Origin: Datnioides undecimradiatus
Taxonomy: Eukaryota; Chordata; Actinopteri; Lobotiformes; Datnioididae
Assembly (NCBI GenBank): GCA_008933995.1
Contig: WARS01000044.1
Coordinates: 1,818,866 to 1,882,865, forward strand
Reading direction: 5' to 3'
DNA: 64,000 nt
Shown here: positions 27,088 through 40,534 of the stretch, in pieces
How positions within the stretch are numbered: the stretch's first letter is position 1
How the letters are laid out: every line of letters starts with the position of its first letter
Program-made: the position numbers and the translations under genes
Notes under the pieces: model-generated
Databases searched by the model: none
What the model was told of the DNA's origin: nothing
What the model saw: only the letters and a program-made list of their open reading frames with translations

Positions 27088-28288
27088 TGGACTTTCAGTT
27101 CTGTCAACATAATGGTACCAACAAGCCACGCTTTTTTCTGCCTTGTGGCAGGAGAATGTGGAAAAGATCCACCAAATAAGAGGTAACGCTGTCAACCACA
27201 AAAGCTCCTCTTTTGTACCATGAACTTTAGAGGGATGAAAGCCATGACCTGTTTGTGATCTTTATTTGTAATAGCGTTTGACTGGCTGGAACGGCAGATC
27301 AAAGGAAAGGTCAGGGAACACAGGCTGGGCCGTGTTTGGAGAGTATCACATAGCCCAGATGCAGCACAGTGGTCTCGCTCGGGTCTCCGTCCACTGGTGG
27401 GCTCAGGATGAGATGCATGAGGGGATTATTTTTTTGATCTGGTGTCTTTTGATGGTGTTGGCACTGAACAAATACAGGCACGGCAAGATGAAGGGCATTT
27501 CTTGTGGAAATACTGCAATGCTTTAGAATGGTTTAGAGGGTGGATAAGCCAATGGAAAAAAAACTTGACGCAGAGATGGACAGCACTAAAAATACCTGTA
27601 CATTTGAGGGAAACAAATTCTGGTTACATTTGGCTGATAAAACAAACATCCTATTCTTCTAAAGTAAGTAGATGCGTGATATTTTAGGGTAATTACAAAA
27701 AATGCTGTACGCCACCATCTGCTCAACTGTGATATGTTCCTGTGCCAACTGAGCCTGCTAGACAAACTACATAATGACTCTAAATTACCTGAAGTGTTAT
27801 GTTCTGTTTTCTTTCCCCCAGTAATATTGGCACTCTGACATATCAATTGGGTTCCACTGTCTACTGATGAATTTGATTAAGAAAATGACAAAATAATTGA
27901 AAACATTGAATATGCATGATCCTGACATATATTCACAATTTTCTCTTACAATTTTCTCTTTTTCATGTTGTTATTTTCAGACAGCATCATTGAGTGTGTA
28001 TGTCTATATATGCATGCAGGAAACTGTAATGAACTAATGCATCTTATGTATTTACTTAGTTGGTCCTGTATGTATGTGTGTGTGAGTGCATGTATCCAGC
28101 AATATGTCACTAAGGAGTACTCAGTAAATTACAGAGATAGACAGACTGACAAGTAGCTGCTACAGGGGCCTGGGGTGAGGGGCTGTGTGAGGAGTGATTT
28201 TTTTGTAAGTGTGTGTTTATCTGTGTGAGTGTGGTGTGTGTTGTGTGTATTTGGAGAAGGACGTGGAATGACAGCCCCCACCTTCCAA

Positions 28289-28289
<1 letters not shown>

Positions 28290-28323
<34 letters not shown>
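28290..28323. repeat. CA microsatellite
   Basis: A 34-nt pure CA run. The preceding CCTTCCAAATACAC is complementary to GTGTATTTGGAGAAGG at 28245-28260, so the tract forms one arm of a potential hairpin with the GT-rich sequence at 28209-28254. Confidence 0.95.
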
Positions 28324-28327
<4 letters not shown>

Positions 28328-29938
28328 CTCTGGCATAGAGCTATTTAAGAAGTGAAGGAGTGCCTGCCGTAGTCTACCAAGTGGAACCCTTATTGAACAC
28401 ACCCCTGATTTACAATCTGTGCTCTTCTAGTGTACAGGGAAAAAGATGGGAGAAGACAGGAGAGCTTGGGAAAGGGGGGGCACCACAGTTCGAGGAAAAG
28501 ATGGCCAAGACTTGTGCTCCTCCCTCCCTTGACAGCGGTTGACAGAGATTTCAGGGCACCAACAGCAACTATCACTCTGCTGAAGCCGAAGCACCTGCAC
28601 TCAATCAGTGTAGAAGAAGTGTGATGTGCGTGTGTGAGCCCTGCAAACAGACCCTGTCTGGAAACCATCAGAGAATACATCCTGGGGTTTTAGGCTGAAA
28701 TAGGCAGAGGTGAATACTGCTTCTGAGGCAACATTTGTTTTGTATCCATTAGCAAGGGAAATAAGGCGGGAGAGGGGGATCTAAGCAGAGATAATTGGCC
28801 ATGAAGGGTCAAGGGTAAAGCAACTGAGCTAAGGGAGGCAGACTGTTTTGTGTTCTACAAATGATTTCTTAGAATAAAATCTAAAAAATATGAAAGGCTA
28901 GGTCTGGTGTCATTCATTTGGAAACAGCTGGAAAAAACATTGCAATCTTGTCTTGACCAGAACTGCAGTGGAAACCTGAAGCTGAAGCAAAGCTCAGTCG
29001 TGGCTCTTTGACTTTTAACCTGTAATTTGGATTCTTTTTATCTTCATCTTCATCCTTTGCCCTGTTTTTCATACTTTTCTTTTCAGGGTCCAACCTACTT
29101 TCTTTGCCATTTGTGCCACATTATTTGTCTTGTCCCTTTCTCTGCCCTGCTTTGCCTTCCTCCTTCTGTCTCTCCACCCTCCCTTCTGCCACTACTTCCC
29201 TACATCCCTCCAACCTCTCCGACTCTTTGATCCATCCCTCTCTTCCTGCTCTCTCTCTCTGGCAGGCCACCCACACTTCCTCCAATATGCAAGAGGGTGA
29301 AAGAAAGAGAGAGAGGGGGAGAGACACAGAGAGAACGATCTATAAATACAAAAAGGCCAAGCACAGTTACAACACTCAGTGAGCTCGGCACCACTTTATA
29401 TAACTAGGCCAGTGAAACAGATTGTGTCAGATGTTTAAAAAGCCATTTGTATTTCTGAGTCTCTTTTTTTCTACACAGAAGCTTCTAAAAGCAGGTGCCA
29501 GGGGCTGCCAGTCTTTCAGAGTGTTTGTTGAAAAGCAAGAGTGTGAATACAAGCACCCACACACCAGTGTTGAGCTTTCAAAAGACCTGGGTAAGACTGT
29601 CATATCTAGATGTTTTAATAGAGATGCTTGTCGTTATATGAACTGGTTAGCTATTCTGTTCAACAGATGTACATGTTTTTATAAAGAAATGAAAGGTTCA
29701 GCATTAGATTTGAAAAGACAGGATCATATGTGCATAAAATGACTATTCATGAAGATTGCTGATCCTTGGTTAAACAAAAATAAATAAATAATAAATGAAT
29801 GAATGAAAAATTATTAAAAAAAATGTCAAGAAGACATACAAAGTACCCATATATTTTATAATGTGAACAATCAATTGCATCAGTAAAAGGGCATTTCTTT
29901 CTTATATTAAATGTAAAATATATAACATTATTCAATAC

Positions 29939-30046
29939 CTTCTTCTTCATCTTCACATTTTTGAAGATGGCGTGCACCCTCCAGGTCTTGGCAAACATGG
30001 CACCAAAAGCTGTTGTGTATCCAACAATGAGGATCCATGTCCGAAC
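29939..30046 (-). CDS. gabbr2: gabbr2 exon: TM3 and intracellular loop 2
   Basis: This 108-nt exon (36 codons, phase 0) encodes [20 protein letters not shown] then [16 protein letters not shown], matching human residues about 555-590. It provides TM3 and intracellular loop 2, which lies on the G-protein-facing side of GB2. The alanine in YTTAFG is the position equivalent to human Ala567, reported as mutated (A567T) in a Rett-like disorder; the fish keeps alanine. The acceptor is CGTCATAG and the donor is AAG then GTATTG. Confidence 0.96.
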
Positions 30047-31163
30047 CTATGACGACAACAGGAACACACTGTAACTATGTCAGGTCTTCAACTGGTGATC
30101 AAGGCTTGAAACAACATCTGATCTGACAGCTCTGTTGGTATTTTTCTCAAGAAGTTCATTCAAAATAGCATTGGGAAGCATTCTAAAAATACAGCGCTGT
30201 CAGATTTATTTTTTGTCTCTAAGTGTTCAGCTTTGGGAGAACGTTCTGGACCAAGGAAGCTGTCACACTCCTGAGAGCATTTCATCTTAATGAGAAACAA
30301 AATGTAGACCCCTCTTGCTGCTTTGGCACAAAGGACACTGATGTGATTTAAAAGCTTTGAGTTTGAATATAGACTGTGAAATCCTAAAATAGCTACAGAG
30401 CGCTTCTGTATATCTGTGTTTGCGTGAACATTAACACAGTCTGTATTCACACAGTTCCCTCTTCATGTGTCTACCACATCCAGAAAGGCAATGAAGCCAC
30501 GTAGGGACAGAGCACAGGGTAAAGAAGACAGAAAAAAAACAATTACAGCATCTATTCTCAAGGAGACCAGCACATATTGATTGGTGGTGAATGGATCAAC
30601 CTCTGTGCTCCTTCGCTGTAGAACCTCGTCTGAAGTGACGAGCTCTGTTTCGGCTCTGCGGCAGCGCTTCAGCCAGGTGGTGGCAGCTCGAAGACGTGCC
30701 CTGCCTCTCATTACTCTGTCGTGCGTGTCTATATATGTGTGTGTGTGTGTGTGTGTATGTGTGTGCGTGCCTCTATGTCTGGGAGGGTGGTATCTCAGTG
30801 GAAACCGGTTATCACTGTAATCAAAACTCTTTAATTAATCCAGCATCTACATAGTCACACAGTAATGCTACCTGGGGGGAGACACTTAATGTGCTCCATG
30901 CTAGCTAGAGACCCGGAGAGAGAGATTCAATCAGTTTTCACTTACTGTTGGTCACATAGTGCATGTGATTAGTGTTTCAGCAGTGTTCTCTATATTTTAG
31001 TTTATTTTACACTAAATGACAATTGGGAAAATAGCAAAAAGTGCCCATGTCCTCAACTGTGTAGTTAGCCAGTCAGAAAGGTTCACTTGTGCTATTGGAA
31101 ATGAATATAACACTCAACTTCTAATCTTTATTTAATATATGAGTACATTTTAAGGGAACTCAC
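30047..31163 (-). other. gabbr2: gabbr2 intron, 1117 nt
   Basis: A short GT tract (30735-30756) is the only repeat. A CpG-containing patch lies at about 30620-30725 on the plus strand. No exon was recognised. Confidence 0.8.
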
Positions 31164-31296
31164 AGTGCAGAGGGTCTCAAACTCTTTGTCAGAGACAAAA
31201 CCTCCATCCAGGCCAAACAGGAAGATCGAGGCGTAGGAGAGCATGCCTCCGAGGATGATCAGGTTGTTCATGTATGGGCTGGACATCTTTATTAGT
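31164..31296 (-). CDS. gabbr2: gabbr2 exon: intracellular loop 1, TM2 and start of TM3
   Basis: This 133-nt exon begins with the last base of an arginine codon and encodes [20 protein letters not shown] then [20 protein letters not shown] and TLCT. Human residues about 511-554 match with very few changes. It holds the first intracellular loop, TM2, extracellular loop 1 and the cysteine at the top of TM3, which in class C receptors pairs with a cysteine in extracellular loop 2 (that second cysteine is beyond the exons seen). The acceptor is CTCCAG and the donor is ACT then GTGAGT. Confidence 0.97.
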
Positions 31297-31644
31297 CTGG
31301 AGGAGTACACAAGTTAAGAACAGATCAAAACAGAATAAGATAGAATAGGTCCTATTCATAAAAACTACCTTGGTATGGACAAGAGTGAAATGTGAAATAA
31401 TAATGTGCTTGCAGACAGTTAAAGGTTAATCATCTGTCTTTCATTCCAATACCTTTCAGTCTCCCCTGATTCCTCCCGTCCTTCATTTATCCCTCTTTTC
31501 CTTCTCCCTTAACACCGACCCCTCATTTACTTTCCCGCTGCACTGTACGTTTATCTGTTTCACCTTCACTAGCTATCCTTCATCTAATCCCAGCCTCTAT
31601 CCTCCTACTCTCAAAGCTGTGCTCCGTCAATGCCGAATGCTGAC

Positions 31645-31795
31645 CTGTGGTTGCGGTTCTTGATGTTGAAGAACAGGAAAGCCCCTGCCATGAGCATGCC
31701 CAGTATGGTGATGGTGGACAGGATGCTATAGAGGGGCACGTTGATGTGGCGCCGCTGCAGACGCACAAATGTACGATCCTTGGGTGGTTCCACGC
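31645..31795 (-). CDS. gabbr2: gabbr2 exon: ectodomain linker and TM1
   Basis: This 151-nt exon completes the split glycine, then encodes [20 protein letters not shown] and the first membrane helix: [20 protein letters not shown], then [10 protein letters not shown]. It corresponds to human residues about 461-510. GB2 has a short linker between Venus-flytrap and TM1 instead of the cysteine-rich domain of metabotropic glutamate receptors, and that is what is seen. The stretch [14 protein letters not shown] differs from the human linker (KTIILEQLRKISLP as remembered), while TM1 is almost unchanged. The acceptor is CCTCTTAG and the donor GTCAGC, a weak match. Confidence 0.96.
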
Positions 31796-32700
31796 CTAAG
31801 AGGAAGAGGAGGTTTGATGCAAAAAAAGCGTTCTCTCAATGAGTGAACCACAAGCATGAAGTAACATTAAGATTGCTAACTCCAATTTTATGCATATAAA
31901 TGTTCATTGTACTCTCTAAAATGACAGTATTTGAACAACAATGGCTTTCTGGACATTTTCACTTTCTCCAGTGAGGTTTCTCTCTTTACTTGGCAACTTT
32001 ATCTGCCTCCTTCAAATCTTTTTTCTTGTCAACCACAAAAATAGTGACACTGCAGCAGACATCCAGTTATTTGAGAACCATTTCCTGGTCCTCACTTTCC
32101 CCTCATTGAATGCATGTCTCTCCATGCACCACAGTCAAGTTATTGTGGTCAGACACTGCACTTTCTTATCTTTTGCTCTATTTTTCTCCCGTCAGTGTGC
32201 CAATCGATCGCAATGGCATCATCTTACACATCTCCACTTACTGTGGTCAGGGATGTGGAAACAAGCATCTTAGATGGTACTGTTCTGGAGTTTCTGTGTG
32301 CAGGGCAAGGCCGAGAAGATGGAGAAAGAGTGGGAGGGAAGTGGAAGGGAGAATAGCCAGGGGGATCGAACAAATTACAAAGTATGTCAACACAAGCAAA
32401 CACAGGAGGGGTGAAAAATGGACTGGTAAATAATTTAGTTGAGAAAGGACAGTTTAGAGTGGTAAAGGAGAGTAGCGAGTCCCTGCACTGGGTGATGGTG
32501 GTGGTGTCTGAGTACGTCTGACCATTTATGGGCGCTGAAGGGAGTTTGTGTTCAAGTGAGCGGAGAGTGCTGAGACGGTAAGTGACGGTCCTTTAACATA
32601 CATATAAACAAACTTCAGAGGCATCAGGGCACCTTTTTCTTCTTCAGAGACTTTTATATTCCTGATGCACACACACACATATATCTAGCCGTCTTTGTAC
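31796..32700 (-). other. gabbr2: gabbr2 intron, 905 nt
   Basis: I see only unique sequence in this short intron between the last Venus-flytrap exon and the TM1 exon, with a brief CA run near 32668-32679. The neighbouring 348-nt intron at 31297-31644 is likewise plain, with a CT-rich stretch. Confidence 0.8.
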
Positions 32701-32781
32701 CTTGGAACCTTATTGAGTTGTTGATGAGGTCCAGCACATCAGCAATCGCATTGTACTCTCCCACCTTCACTTCTTGGCCCT
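32701..32781 (-). CDS. gabbr2: gabbr2 exon: [20 protein letters not shown] segment
   Basis: This 81-nt exon starts in phase 1 and ends after the first base of a glycine codon. With the upstream base it encodes [20 protein letters not shown] and then NNSIRFQG. It aligns without gaps to human residues about 433-460, the end of the Venus-flytrap domain. The N-N-S stretch gives a sequon (NNS) at about the place of human NDT. The acceptor is TTAACAG and the donor is CAAG then GTACAA, a weaker donor. Confidence 0.93.
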
Positions 32782-35700
32782 CTGTTAAGAAAAACAAACC
32801 CAGATGAAGATGTTAAATGACCACGTGTACTTCATTTATCCTCACTGGTTACCGGATGTAAACACCTTTTTAATTCACTGTGAGACAGAGCAATCATTTG
32901 TGCTAAATGCTACCAAACATGCTCACAGTGACAAAGACAATATGCTGATAATTCAGCAGGTATATGGTTAACCATGTTCATCACATTCATTCTGCATGTT
33001 AGCATGCTAGCATCTGCTAATTAGCATTTAACGCTGGTGCAAGTACAGCCAAGGCTGTTGTGAGTGTCATTGGTTTTGCAGGTATTTGCTCATGAACCAA
33101 AGCATCTGACAAATTGAAATTTTGTGCTGATGCTGTTGACAAAATGTCAAGGCACCAAAGTTATTACAATATGATTGAGCAGAAAATGACAGAATATCGG
33201 ACACCACCTTTCATGGTCGAGGAGACCACAAATGTCAACCTGCTGAAGTCTGTGGCAAACAAAAACTCAGTGGGTAAAATCTGGGTACGAGCTGCTGGAG
33301 TCCTCCCTCCTCTGGTCTATATAGCCCTGCTTCTGGTGAACAAGTTTTGTTCTCAGTGGGAACAAAAGGTATCTCCGCTGTTGATTAATACTATTTTACC
33401 AAGAGACTATATAAGAGACTACACCAAAAATAAAATGTTTTAAAAATGTACCTAAGTGAAGCGCTGCAATGTGAGAGCAGTCAATAGTGCAAACAATGAA
33501 GTCAGGAATAGACTTACACTCTCCCTTCACTTTTAGAAATAGACATCAGGTCTAGGTTACATCCTGGTTCCATTGGCCTTGATGCACACAAGGCTAGTCA
33601 CCAAGCACCAATAGACAAAAACAGCATGAAAACTATTCACAGACAGTACAAACAGAATGATACACACTGAAAAGCCTGCTGTTCAGTGTGCATCACTCTA
33701 TGGACCAGCAGTTGCCTATGTCCCTGCGTGGAGATTTGCAGGGATGTGGGTGACAGAGGCGTGACATGCTGTGGTAAGCAGAAAGTCTGTCATCAAAGCA
33801 GACTGTTTGCTAACTCCGACAGGTAGGAATATAATGTAGTCTATTTATTCAATGTGGACAGCACACTGTGTGAGCATTTAACCTTTTGTTTTGTTTGGTA
33901 TAATCAGATCCCCTATGTATCCACATGAGAAAAAGACAAGACAAGAGAGTGAAAATATTTCAAACTGAAAGATGAATTCAATTTAGAAAAAAAAAATGTG
34001 TAAAAACATTATTTTATAATTATAATATAATTATTATATAAATGTTATGATTGTTCAACAGCTGCAAGAAATTCTCTAGGCCTCAAGGTCTATATATGTC
34101 GCTTACATGATTTATATTTTAATGAATAAAAATGTTTGTTCACAAATTGCACCCTGTGAAACATAAATTGTGAACCATAAATGTATTGTATTCTATTAAT
34201 CCATCCAGTAAGTGCTGAGATATTCCACCAACTGACTGACAAACTGATTGATCAGTTAACATTAATGGGTTGACATTGCTATACCACGAGCTGCGCATAT
34301 AGTGGAAAATAACTATATAATATTATAATAATTATATTTGACATCATGGCCAAAAGCCCAACAAATTCCTAAATGGTTACACCAGTTTCAAGCGTGATTC
34401 TTTAACCAACTTAATCGCATAATAAAGTGCTGAAATAATGGATCTCTGATACAAAGCAGGCTGAGGGGTTTATAAAATGTAGCACCAGTCATCCTGATGT
34501 GCAGAATGTACAACAGATGCTTCTTTGAGAGAACAGGTAAATCTAATTCAAGCACTAATTGTACCAGTGAAGAATGGCCCAGCTTTAAGCTGTACAGTCT
34601 AGCACAGTGACGCAGCCCCATAAAGACCTTTAAATCACAGGACACAACAAAATATCCCTTATAAAGAATTTTAAGGCACTGAGCGAGATTATCGTTTAAG
34701 ATGCAGCTTAATATGGTCAGGAAATGACTTTCTGATTTTTAACATTGTCAATTATCAGTTTATTTTACCTTAAGGAAACCTAAATGGCAATGGAGAGAAG
34801 ATATGATAGAAACCAGCTGGATACAAACAAAAACATACAAAAGCTCAAATGTCATAAGAGCAGACAGCAAATATGCACCATGAGGAGAATCTGCAGCTGA
34901 TGCACCCAAACAATTGTACCTGTATATTTATATCGCAATATACATTGACTTTAGTATTTCCTAGATACAGTCAAGTGTGTGTAAGCTGCTCTACACCCAC
35001 GCCTGTAAACAAAACTGTCTCTGTGTAGATGTTCTCAAATCTCAACACAACTATTTCAGGATTTAGCGTTTTCTCTTTTAGAAACAACGATGAGTCCCTC
35101 AGGTGTAATATTGGAGGAAGCATGACCTTGTCAGACAAACCTGGGCCTTCACTCTCCTTCACTCATAAAGATTACTCGCTTATAGTGTACACAAGGGAGG
35201 AGAGAAGTAGGAGATGGGAAGAGAGGACAGATTATTCTGATTCTTTTTTGTAAGCACTGCAAATAACCTGCAATTTCTTCTGGTGTGCATGCACAAATCT
35301 CTCTTTGCCTCTCCCTGTTATCACTCTTAGAGCCCCATTGAACTCCTCAGCAGCATTGTCCTTGACTAGGAAAATGACAGATAACATCAGCTATTGCAGC
35401 ATCACAGGACACTGCATCCCCCTCTCCTCTCCACTCAGTGAATCACCTCATTTGATCTCAGATTCCGGCTTCAAAGCATCAGCAAATGTTGAAAATGTTA
35501 CACAGGCTATATGTGACAATTTCAGAACAGTAAATTTTATGTGCATACACAATCAGGATTTGTGTTTCTCAAACCTGCCAGGGCTGAGCGAGGATCAATA
35601 ATCATGTTTCCCTTGACCACGTCCTTTGTTAGGATCTAAACAGCAGAAGGGATTGTATATCAGCACTCTTCCTTTGAGATGCTAAAATACAATCCCAGCA

Positions 35701-38700
35701 CTCTGTCCCCACAGGGAATATTGATGGCTTCAGCATGCTGGTAAAACTCAACCTGTCGCTTATCCTGTGCAATGACTGAATGAATTTCATGCCTTTTCAT
35801 TTCTGTAGACACTTTTAAACATCTGTAAACTCAGTAATAAGTTTGTGGGAGACAACTTTGTACTTTCCTGACATGTGACTTAAGAGATCTGGCTACTGAT
35901 ATTCTATATTTTTGAAAAGCCAAAATAATTGATTCCATTAACCATTAGTATTGCCTGTGCAGCCAAACCCGATATCTCTTATTCATCTGTTCAGCAAAGC
36001 TACGCTGTTGTTTTCAAACTGTAAAAACACATAAATGAGCAACAGCAATGCGTGAGTAGTCAATAACCCTCTCAACCCCCAATCAATACAATTTATTGCT
36101 ACCTTATACATTTTTTTTTAAATATATCCAACTATCTCATGATTTTTCAAGATTATTTTTAACTGTAAAACGACCTGGGGCTGAAAGCCATTTAAGTAAT
36201 ATAAATACTAGCACTAGCACCACTACTCCTACCAGTAATGACACTAAATACATAGAGAGTGCTGGCAGCACATCCCTGAGGGAGTTCCAAAAGGGGTCAG
36301 CGGGGTCTGAACCAGCAGTACAGTTACTGCTACGTTTGATAATTATTAGTGTGAAAATCACCTCTAAACATGTTTGTAAAGTATTAAAAGTAATAGTATT
36401 CATTATGCAGATTGGTATCTGGAGTGTTACATCAAATACATTATAAATACGTAGGTTTATGGTTTCATTTTACTGTATTTTAATGTTATGGCTAGTCATA
36501 GTGAAGCCAACTTTAAATACAGTTAGAATGATTTTTTATACATCATTTTAGATTGTAATTTATATGCACGTTGGAGGTTTTTCAAAATCACACTGCGAAA
36601 TAACTACAGCTAAAGTAATGAAGTATTAATTACATTATGATATAAAGACCCAACATGAAACTGACAGCAGGGTAGGAACTTACTTTCTGTTCCAGTGCCA
36701 AGAACATTTTATTTTCTGTGCCATCACTGCGGTATTTTTGTGAGTATGCTTGCGCAAAAGATTCTTGTGTTTTGTCTGGTAGGACTGCCTCACACTGCCA
36801 CTTTTAATAATCACCACAGTCTCAGATATGACACATAGCGGTTTTGAACTGTCCACGGGAGGAATGAACATGAGAGTTAGTCCATTCTTGATTAAAAGCT
36901 CTGGTTTCATTGTCTACTTTTCTCATTTTAGGGCCATGTGAAATAACTTTTCCAGGACTCACTCGTTTCTCAGTCTCATTTCTCTTGCCTGGTCTGTCCT
37001 GTGTTTGTGTGTTGCTCACTGACTCAATTTAAAATGCTTATGGGAATATTTTTAATTATGTAATTAGAATCATGTGAAATAATTTACAACAAATCTAATT
37101 GGTCTTTGTATTTCCCGGGCTGCTAAAACCTGTTCCATAAAGGCTATCAAAATGCCATTATTCTCAATAAATTCAGTTATATGTCCAGACAGGATGGTAT
37201 CTGGGTCCGGACCCAGGACACGGTCTGCCGATTAGTGACTTCAGGAGGAACGGCAAGGGATGTCACATTAACGAGAGAGATGCATTTTGGTCACTTTGCT
37301 AACGCGGGGGGGGGGTGACATCCACTGTCAAATCGCTTGTAGTCAAGTAAAAGTACAAGACAGCACAAAACATTTTATACTCAAGTAAAATAATAAGAGT
37401 TGTACTGGTGTGCTGTAAATGCACATTTATCTTTACATCCAAGTTAGTTTATTGTAAATCTGTCAATACTGTTCCTCTTTCTCAATGCATTAATCACAAT
37501 TCTCAAAATTGGTCCACTTGACACACTTAAAAGAAAATAAAGAAGTGTTATATTAACTTTTTCTGATGCACCTGCAACTCGAGCGCAGACGAGTTGTCCT
37601 CTTTGGAGCAGAAACTCCTGCTGGTTTGAAAACTCAACTATCAAAGTGCTGATTGCCGGACCTGATTTACAGTACAACTCTTTTGTCATGCCGATTCCCA
37701 GGCATCTTTCATCACCCACGTAGTGACCCATCTCTGTAGCAGTGTTTGTAAATGTGATTAAATTAATTTAGAGTTCTTTCACATGCTGTTCACATTTATT
37801 TGCTTTGATCAAGTTATCACTTTATTTTGTTTCATGTCAGATCTGTGAAATTCTAACATGAAAATAATCGCACCTTCATTTAAAAGCCTTGGCGGTACAG
37901 CTCAATGATATTCTTGTGAGCTATTTAAGTTGAAAGGACTGTGAGAAGACTATTGCCTGGAGGTAAACTGATAGCAGTGAGGGTGTTGCTAGTTCAGATT
38001 TCTACTGAAGGTGATAGAAAAGCAGGAAATTAATTCTTACTTGAGGGCTGTTGTAGATAGTAAATCCTATCATTTATCTTTAAAGATCCAAAACACCATA
38101 ACCTTTTACCCACACATATCACAACCTCACCTTCCTGATGTGTATATTATTGAAAGGCCATGTTTCCTTATCTAGCATCCCTGGTTGATTTAAAATCTGT
38201 ACTCAGAAGCACTGCAACTGCGATCAAGACCTCTACCAGCATGCTAGCTCATATCCCCATGAGAGACAGTGGGAAAAAGAGCCATCGAGGCCTCTGACTA
38301 AGAACGTCTGACAGGGTAAAATGGAGGATCAGAGGCTGAGGACAGATGATAGGGTCATGTTGAGGATCACTGCCTTTTGAAATATTCAAGCTGGGGCTGT
38401 CCCTCTTCTCCTCTCCAACCCGCTCAGGCTCTTGGTGTGTCAAAAGGGTGACAAATTCAAGATCCCTGACAAGTGAGGAAGAAGTGATAGAGTGAAGGTT
38501 AAGGAGGAATGGAGGAGATATAATAAAGCTAGGAGAAGATAGTGAAAGATAGCTGTGACACGGGGGAGGATTTGGTTGAAGGAAGTGTGTGTTGGAGACA
38601 CGGCGGACAAGCAGCAGGGGGATGAGCAAGAGAAATATGGAAAGAGAAGAGTGCGTGGTTCTGATTCAGGAATCTGTGTAATCTTTCTGCTCATGTTAGT

Positions 38701-40534
38701 GCTCCTCCTGCAGTCTGTTTTCATTCCTGTAGGTGACCTACAGGCAGAGATGAGAGGGTCATCAGCTGTAGTGCCATAATATCGTACACTTAGACCTGAT
38801 GTATTTAAGATGGTGCCTCAGTCTGCCTGTCCAAAGCTGTCTCCCACTTTTCACTATAAGACTCTTTTGATTTGCTTTTCTAGTGTGCTCTTGATATGCA
38901 TTATTGTCCCACAGTACACTGCACAAAAGAAGAGTGGACTTGCTCACAGCAACAAGAAAACAAAATCAAAAATCAAAAATAACTACTGTGTCTTTGAAAA
39001 ACAATTGTGCTTCCTCCTGTGTAATTGATAGTATCATTCCATTCACAGTTTGATTTATGTCCATCTGCACATGATTTTTCTTATTTCCTGAATACTAATC
39101 ACTACTCTATTAACAGAGAAAAGAGACAGATGATTTATGGTATAAAGTGACTTACTGCGTAATATTGAACTGGATCTTGATTGTGGACCGCAGTTAATTT
39201 TTGATTTGAATTGAATTTTGATCCTCTATTTTTACTGTAGTATGAACATGCAACACAACAAATTATTACTTCTTACTCCAGACTCGTGTTAGTTTTCTCT
39301 TCGTTAAACATGAAATAATATTTAAATGTCTATAAAATAGGTGTGGTCTCCCTTTTTGTCAAACCCTCTGAGCTTGGGCTGTAACAGCATTAGCAAACAT
39401 GCACCAACGGAGACACACACACCAGCATGTGCATAAGCACACACATACTCCTCTATCTCGCAAACAGAGTGTGATGTAAGCAGCCAGAGGGATCGAGCCC
39501 CTCTGCAGTGGGGAAGATAAGATGGTTAGGCAGAGAGGACTGAGCAGCCCCATGCAGCGTGCTACATATAGTCTGGGGAGCCTAGGAGCTGGGAATCCCC
39601 TGCATCAAGATGCAATCTCTGGGTTATTCTCCTACTCAGCAAGCCCTGCTGGCTTAAAAACAACCGCAGGATGATGCTATGAGGACAGGGAGTACTGAGG
39701 CATGTTTTTATACAAACCTTAACTGTCCAGACATACATCCTATCAACACAGAGGAGATCATGCACAGTAAAACACCAAGGGCCTTGCAACTTTGTGGTCT
39801 TTTTTGGGGCATTTTTGCATTGTAGAGAGGAAGAGGATGACATGCAAGTCTGGGCTGGAATAAAACAGCTGTAGTGAGGACTCAGCATTGATACACGGTA
39901 CGTGTTCATGGTGCAGGGACGCTACTGGTGCACCTGCAATTTAAAGCTTTGGATTCACCTAACCTGCACCCACACAGGACGGACTGTGGTGAATTTCCTC
40001 ACCAGAAAAACAGCTTTAAACAACCCTGGCAGTCACACAAATAATGACTATCCTCTCTAGGAAAACAACTAATGAGATAAATATGAGTACAGAGCTTCTG
40101 TCTTCGAAACTGTTAAATCCTTCAGCCTCCTCTGCCATGTGTATGACTCTGCTGCAAGCTTTTCCTAAGCCCTATCGGTCAGGATCCATTATAGGTACTG
40201 GCATATCAACTGTGGCAGCCTTCTGACTTTAGAAATGTTGTAAGTGGCTTTCCAGAAACTGTGGTAATCCTGCAAAATTTCCAAAACAATTGCAGGCTTT
40301 ATTGAACTCAGACGTGCGGTAGTTGGAATTCAACAAAATACAGGAGTAACTCAGAGGAGTCAACAAGCGACGAGGGCTCGAGGTTGGTGTGATTGAGTAA
40401 AGTGAACACGATAAATAGTTCTTGATTTTCATTCAAAATAGATGGAACAACAGTTAAAGGCTCAAATAACAGATGTGCAAAACCTGATGCAGGTTAATGT
40501 CAAGAGTTGAGTGGTAGCAGTGTGTCACACATAC
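32782..40534 (-). other. gabbr2: gabbr2 intron, 7753 nt
   Basis: The left part (about 32885-33250) looks like an old interspersed fish repeat. AT-rich sequence with ATA/TAT runs occupies about 33950-34340, a perfect 16-bp palindrome lies at 37201-37216, and pieces that resemble a hAT-derived fish repeat occur near 36290-36440 and 37340-37395. No gene was recognised. Confidence 0.8.
32885..33250. repeat. Probable old interspersed fish repeat
   Basis: Phrases such as TGTTAGCATGCTAGCATCTG, TTTTGCAGGTATTTGCTCAT and CACCAAAGTTATTACAAT belong to a dispersed, high-copy, unclassified repeat I associate with percomorph fish genomes. Related wording (ATCCATCCAGTAAGTGCTGA) recurs near 34198-34217 and may be the other end of the same copy, separated by AT-rich sequence. 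Recognition is from memory; class and ends are uncertain. Confidence 0.45.

Larger units (their letters stand above)
26729..29938 (-). other. gabbr2: gabbr2 intron, 3210 nt
   Basis: The intron holds a possible short hAT fragment ending near 27087, a 34-nt CA tract at 28290-28323 that faces an upstream GT-rich arm (potential hairpin), and CT/AG-rich stretches near 29130-29330. No exon was recognised. Confidence 0.8.
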
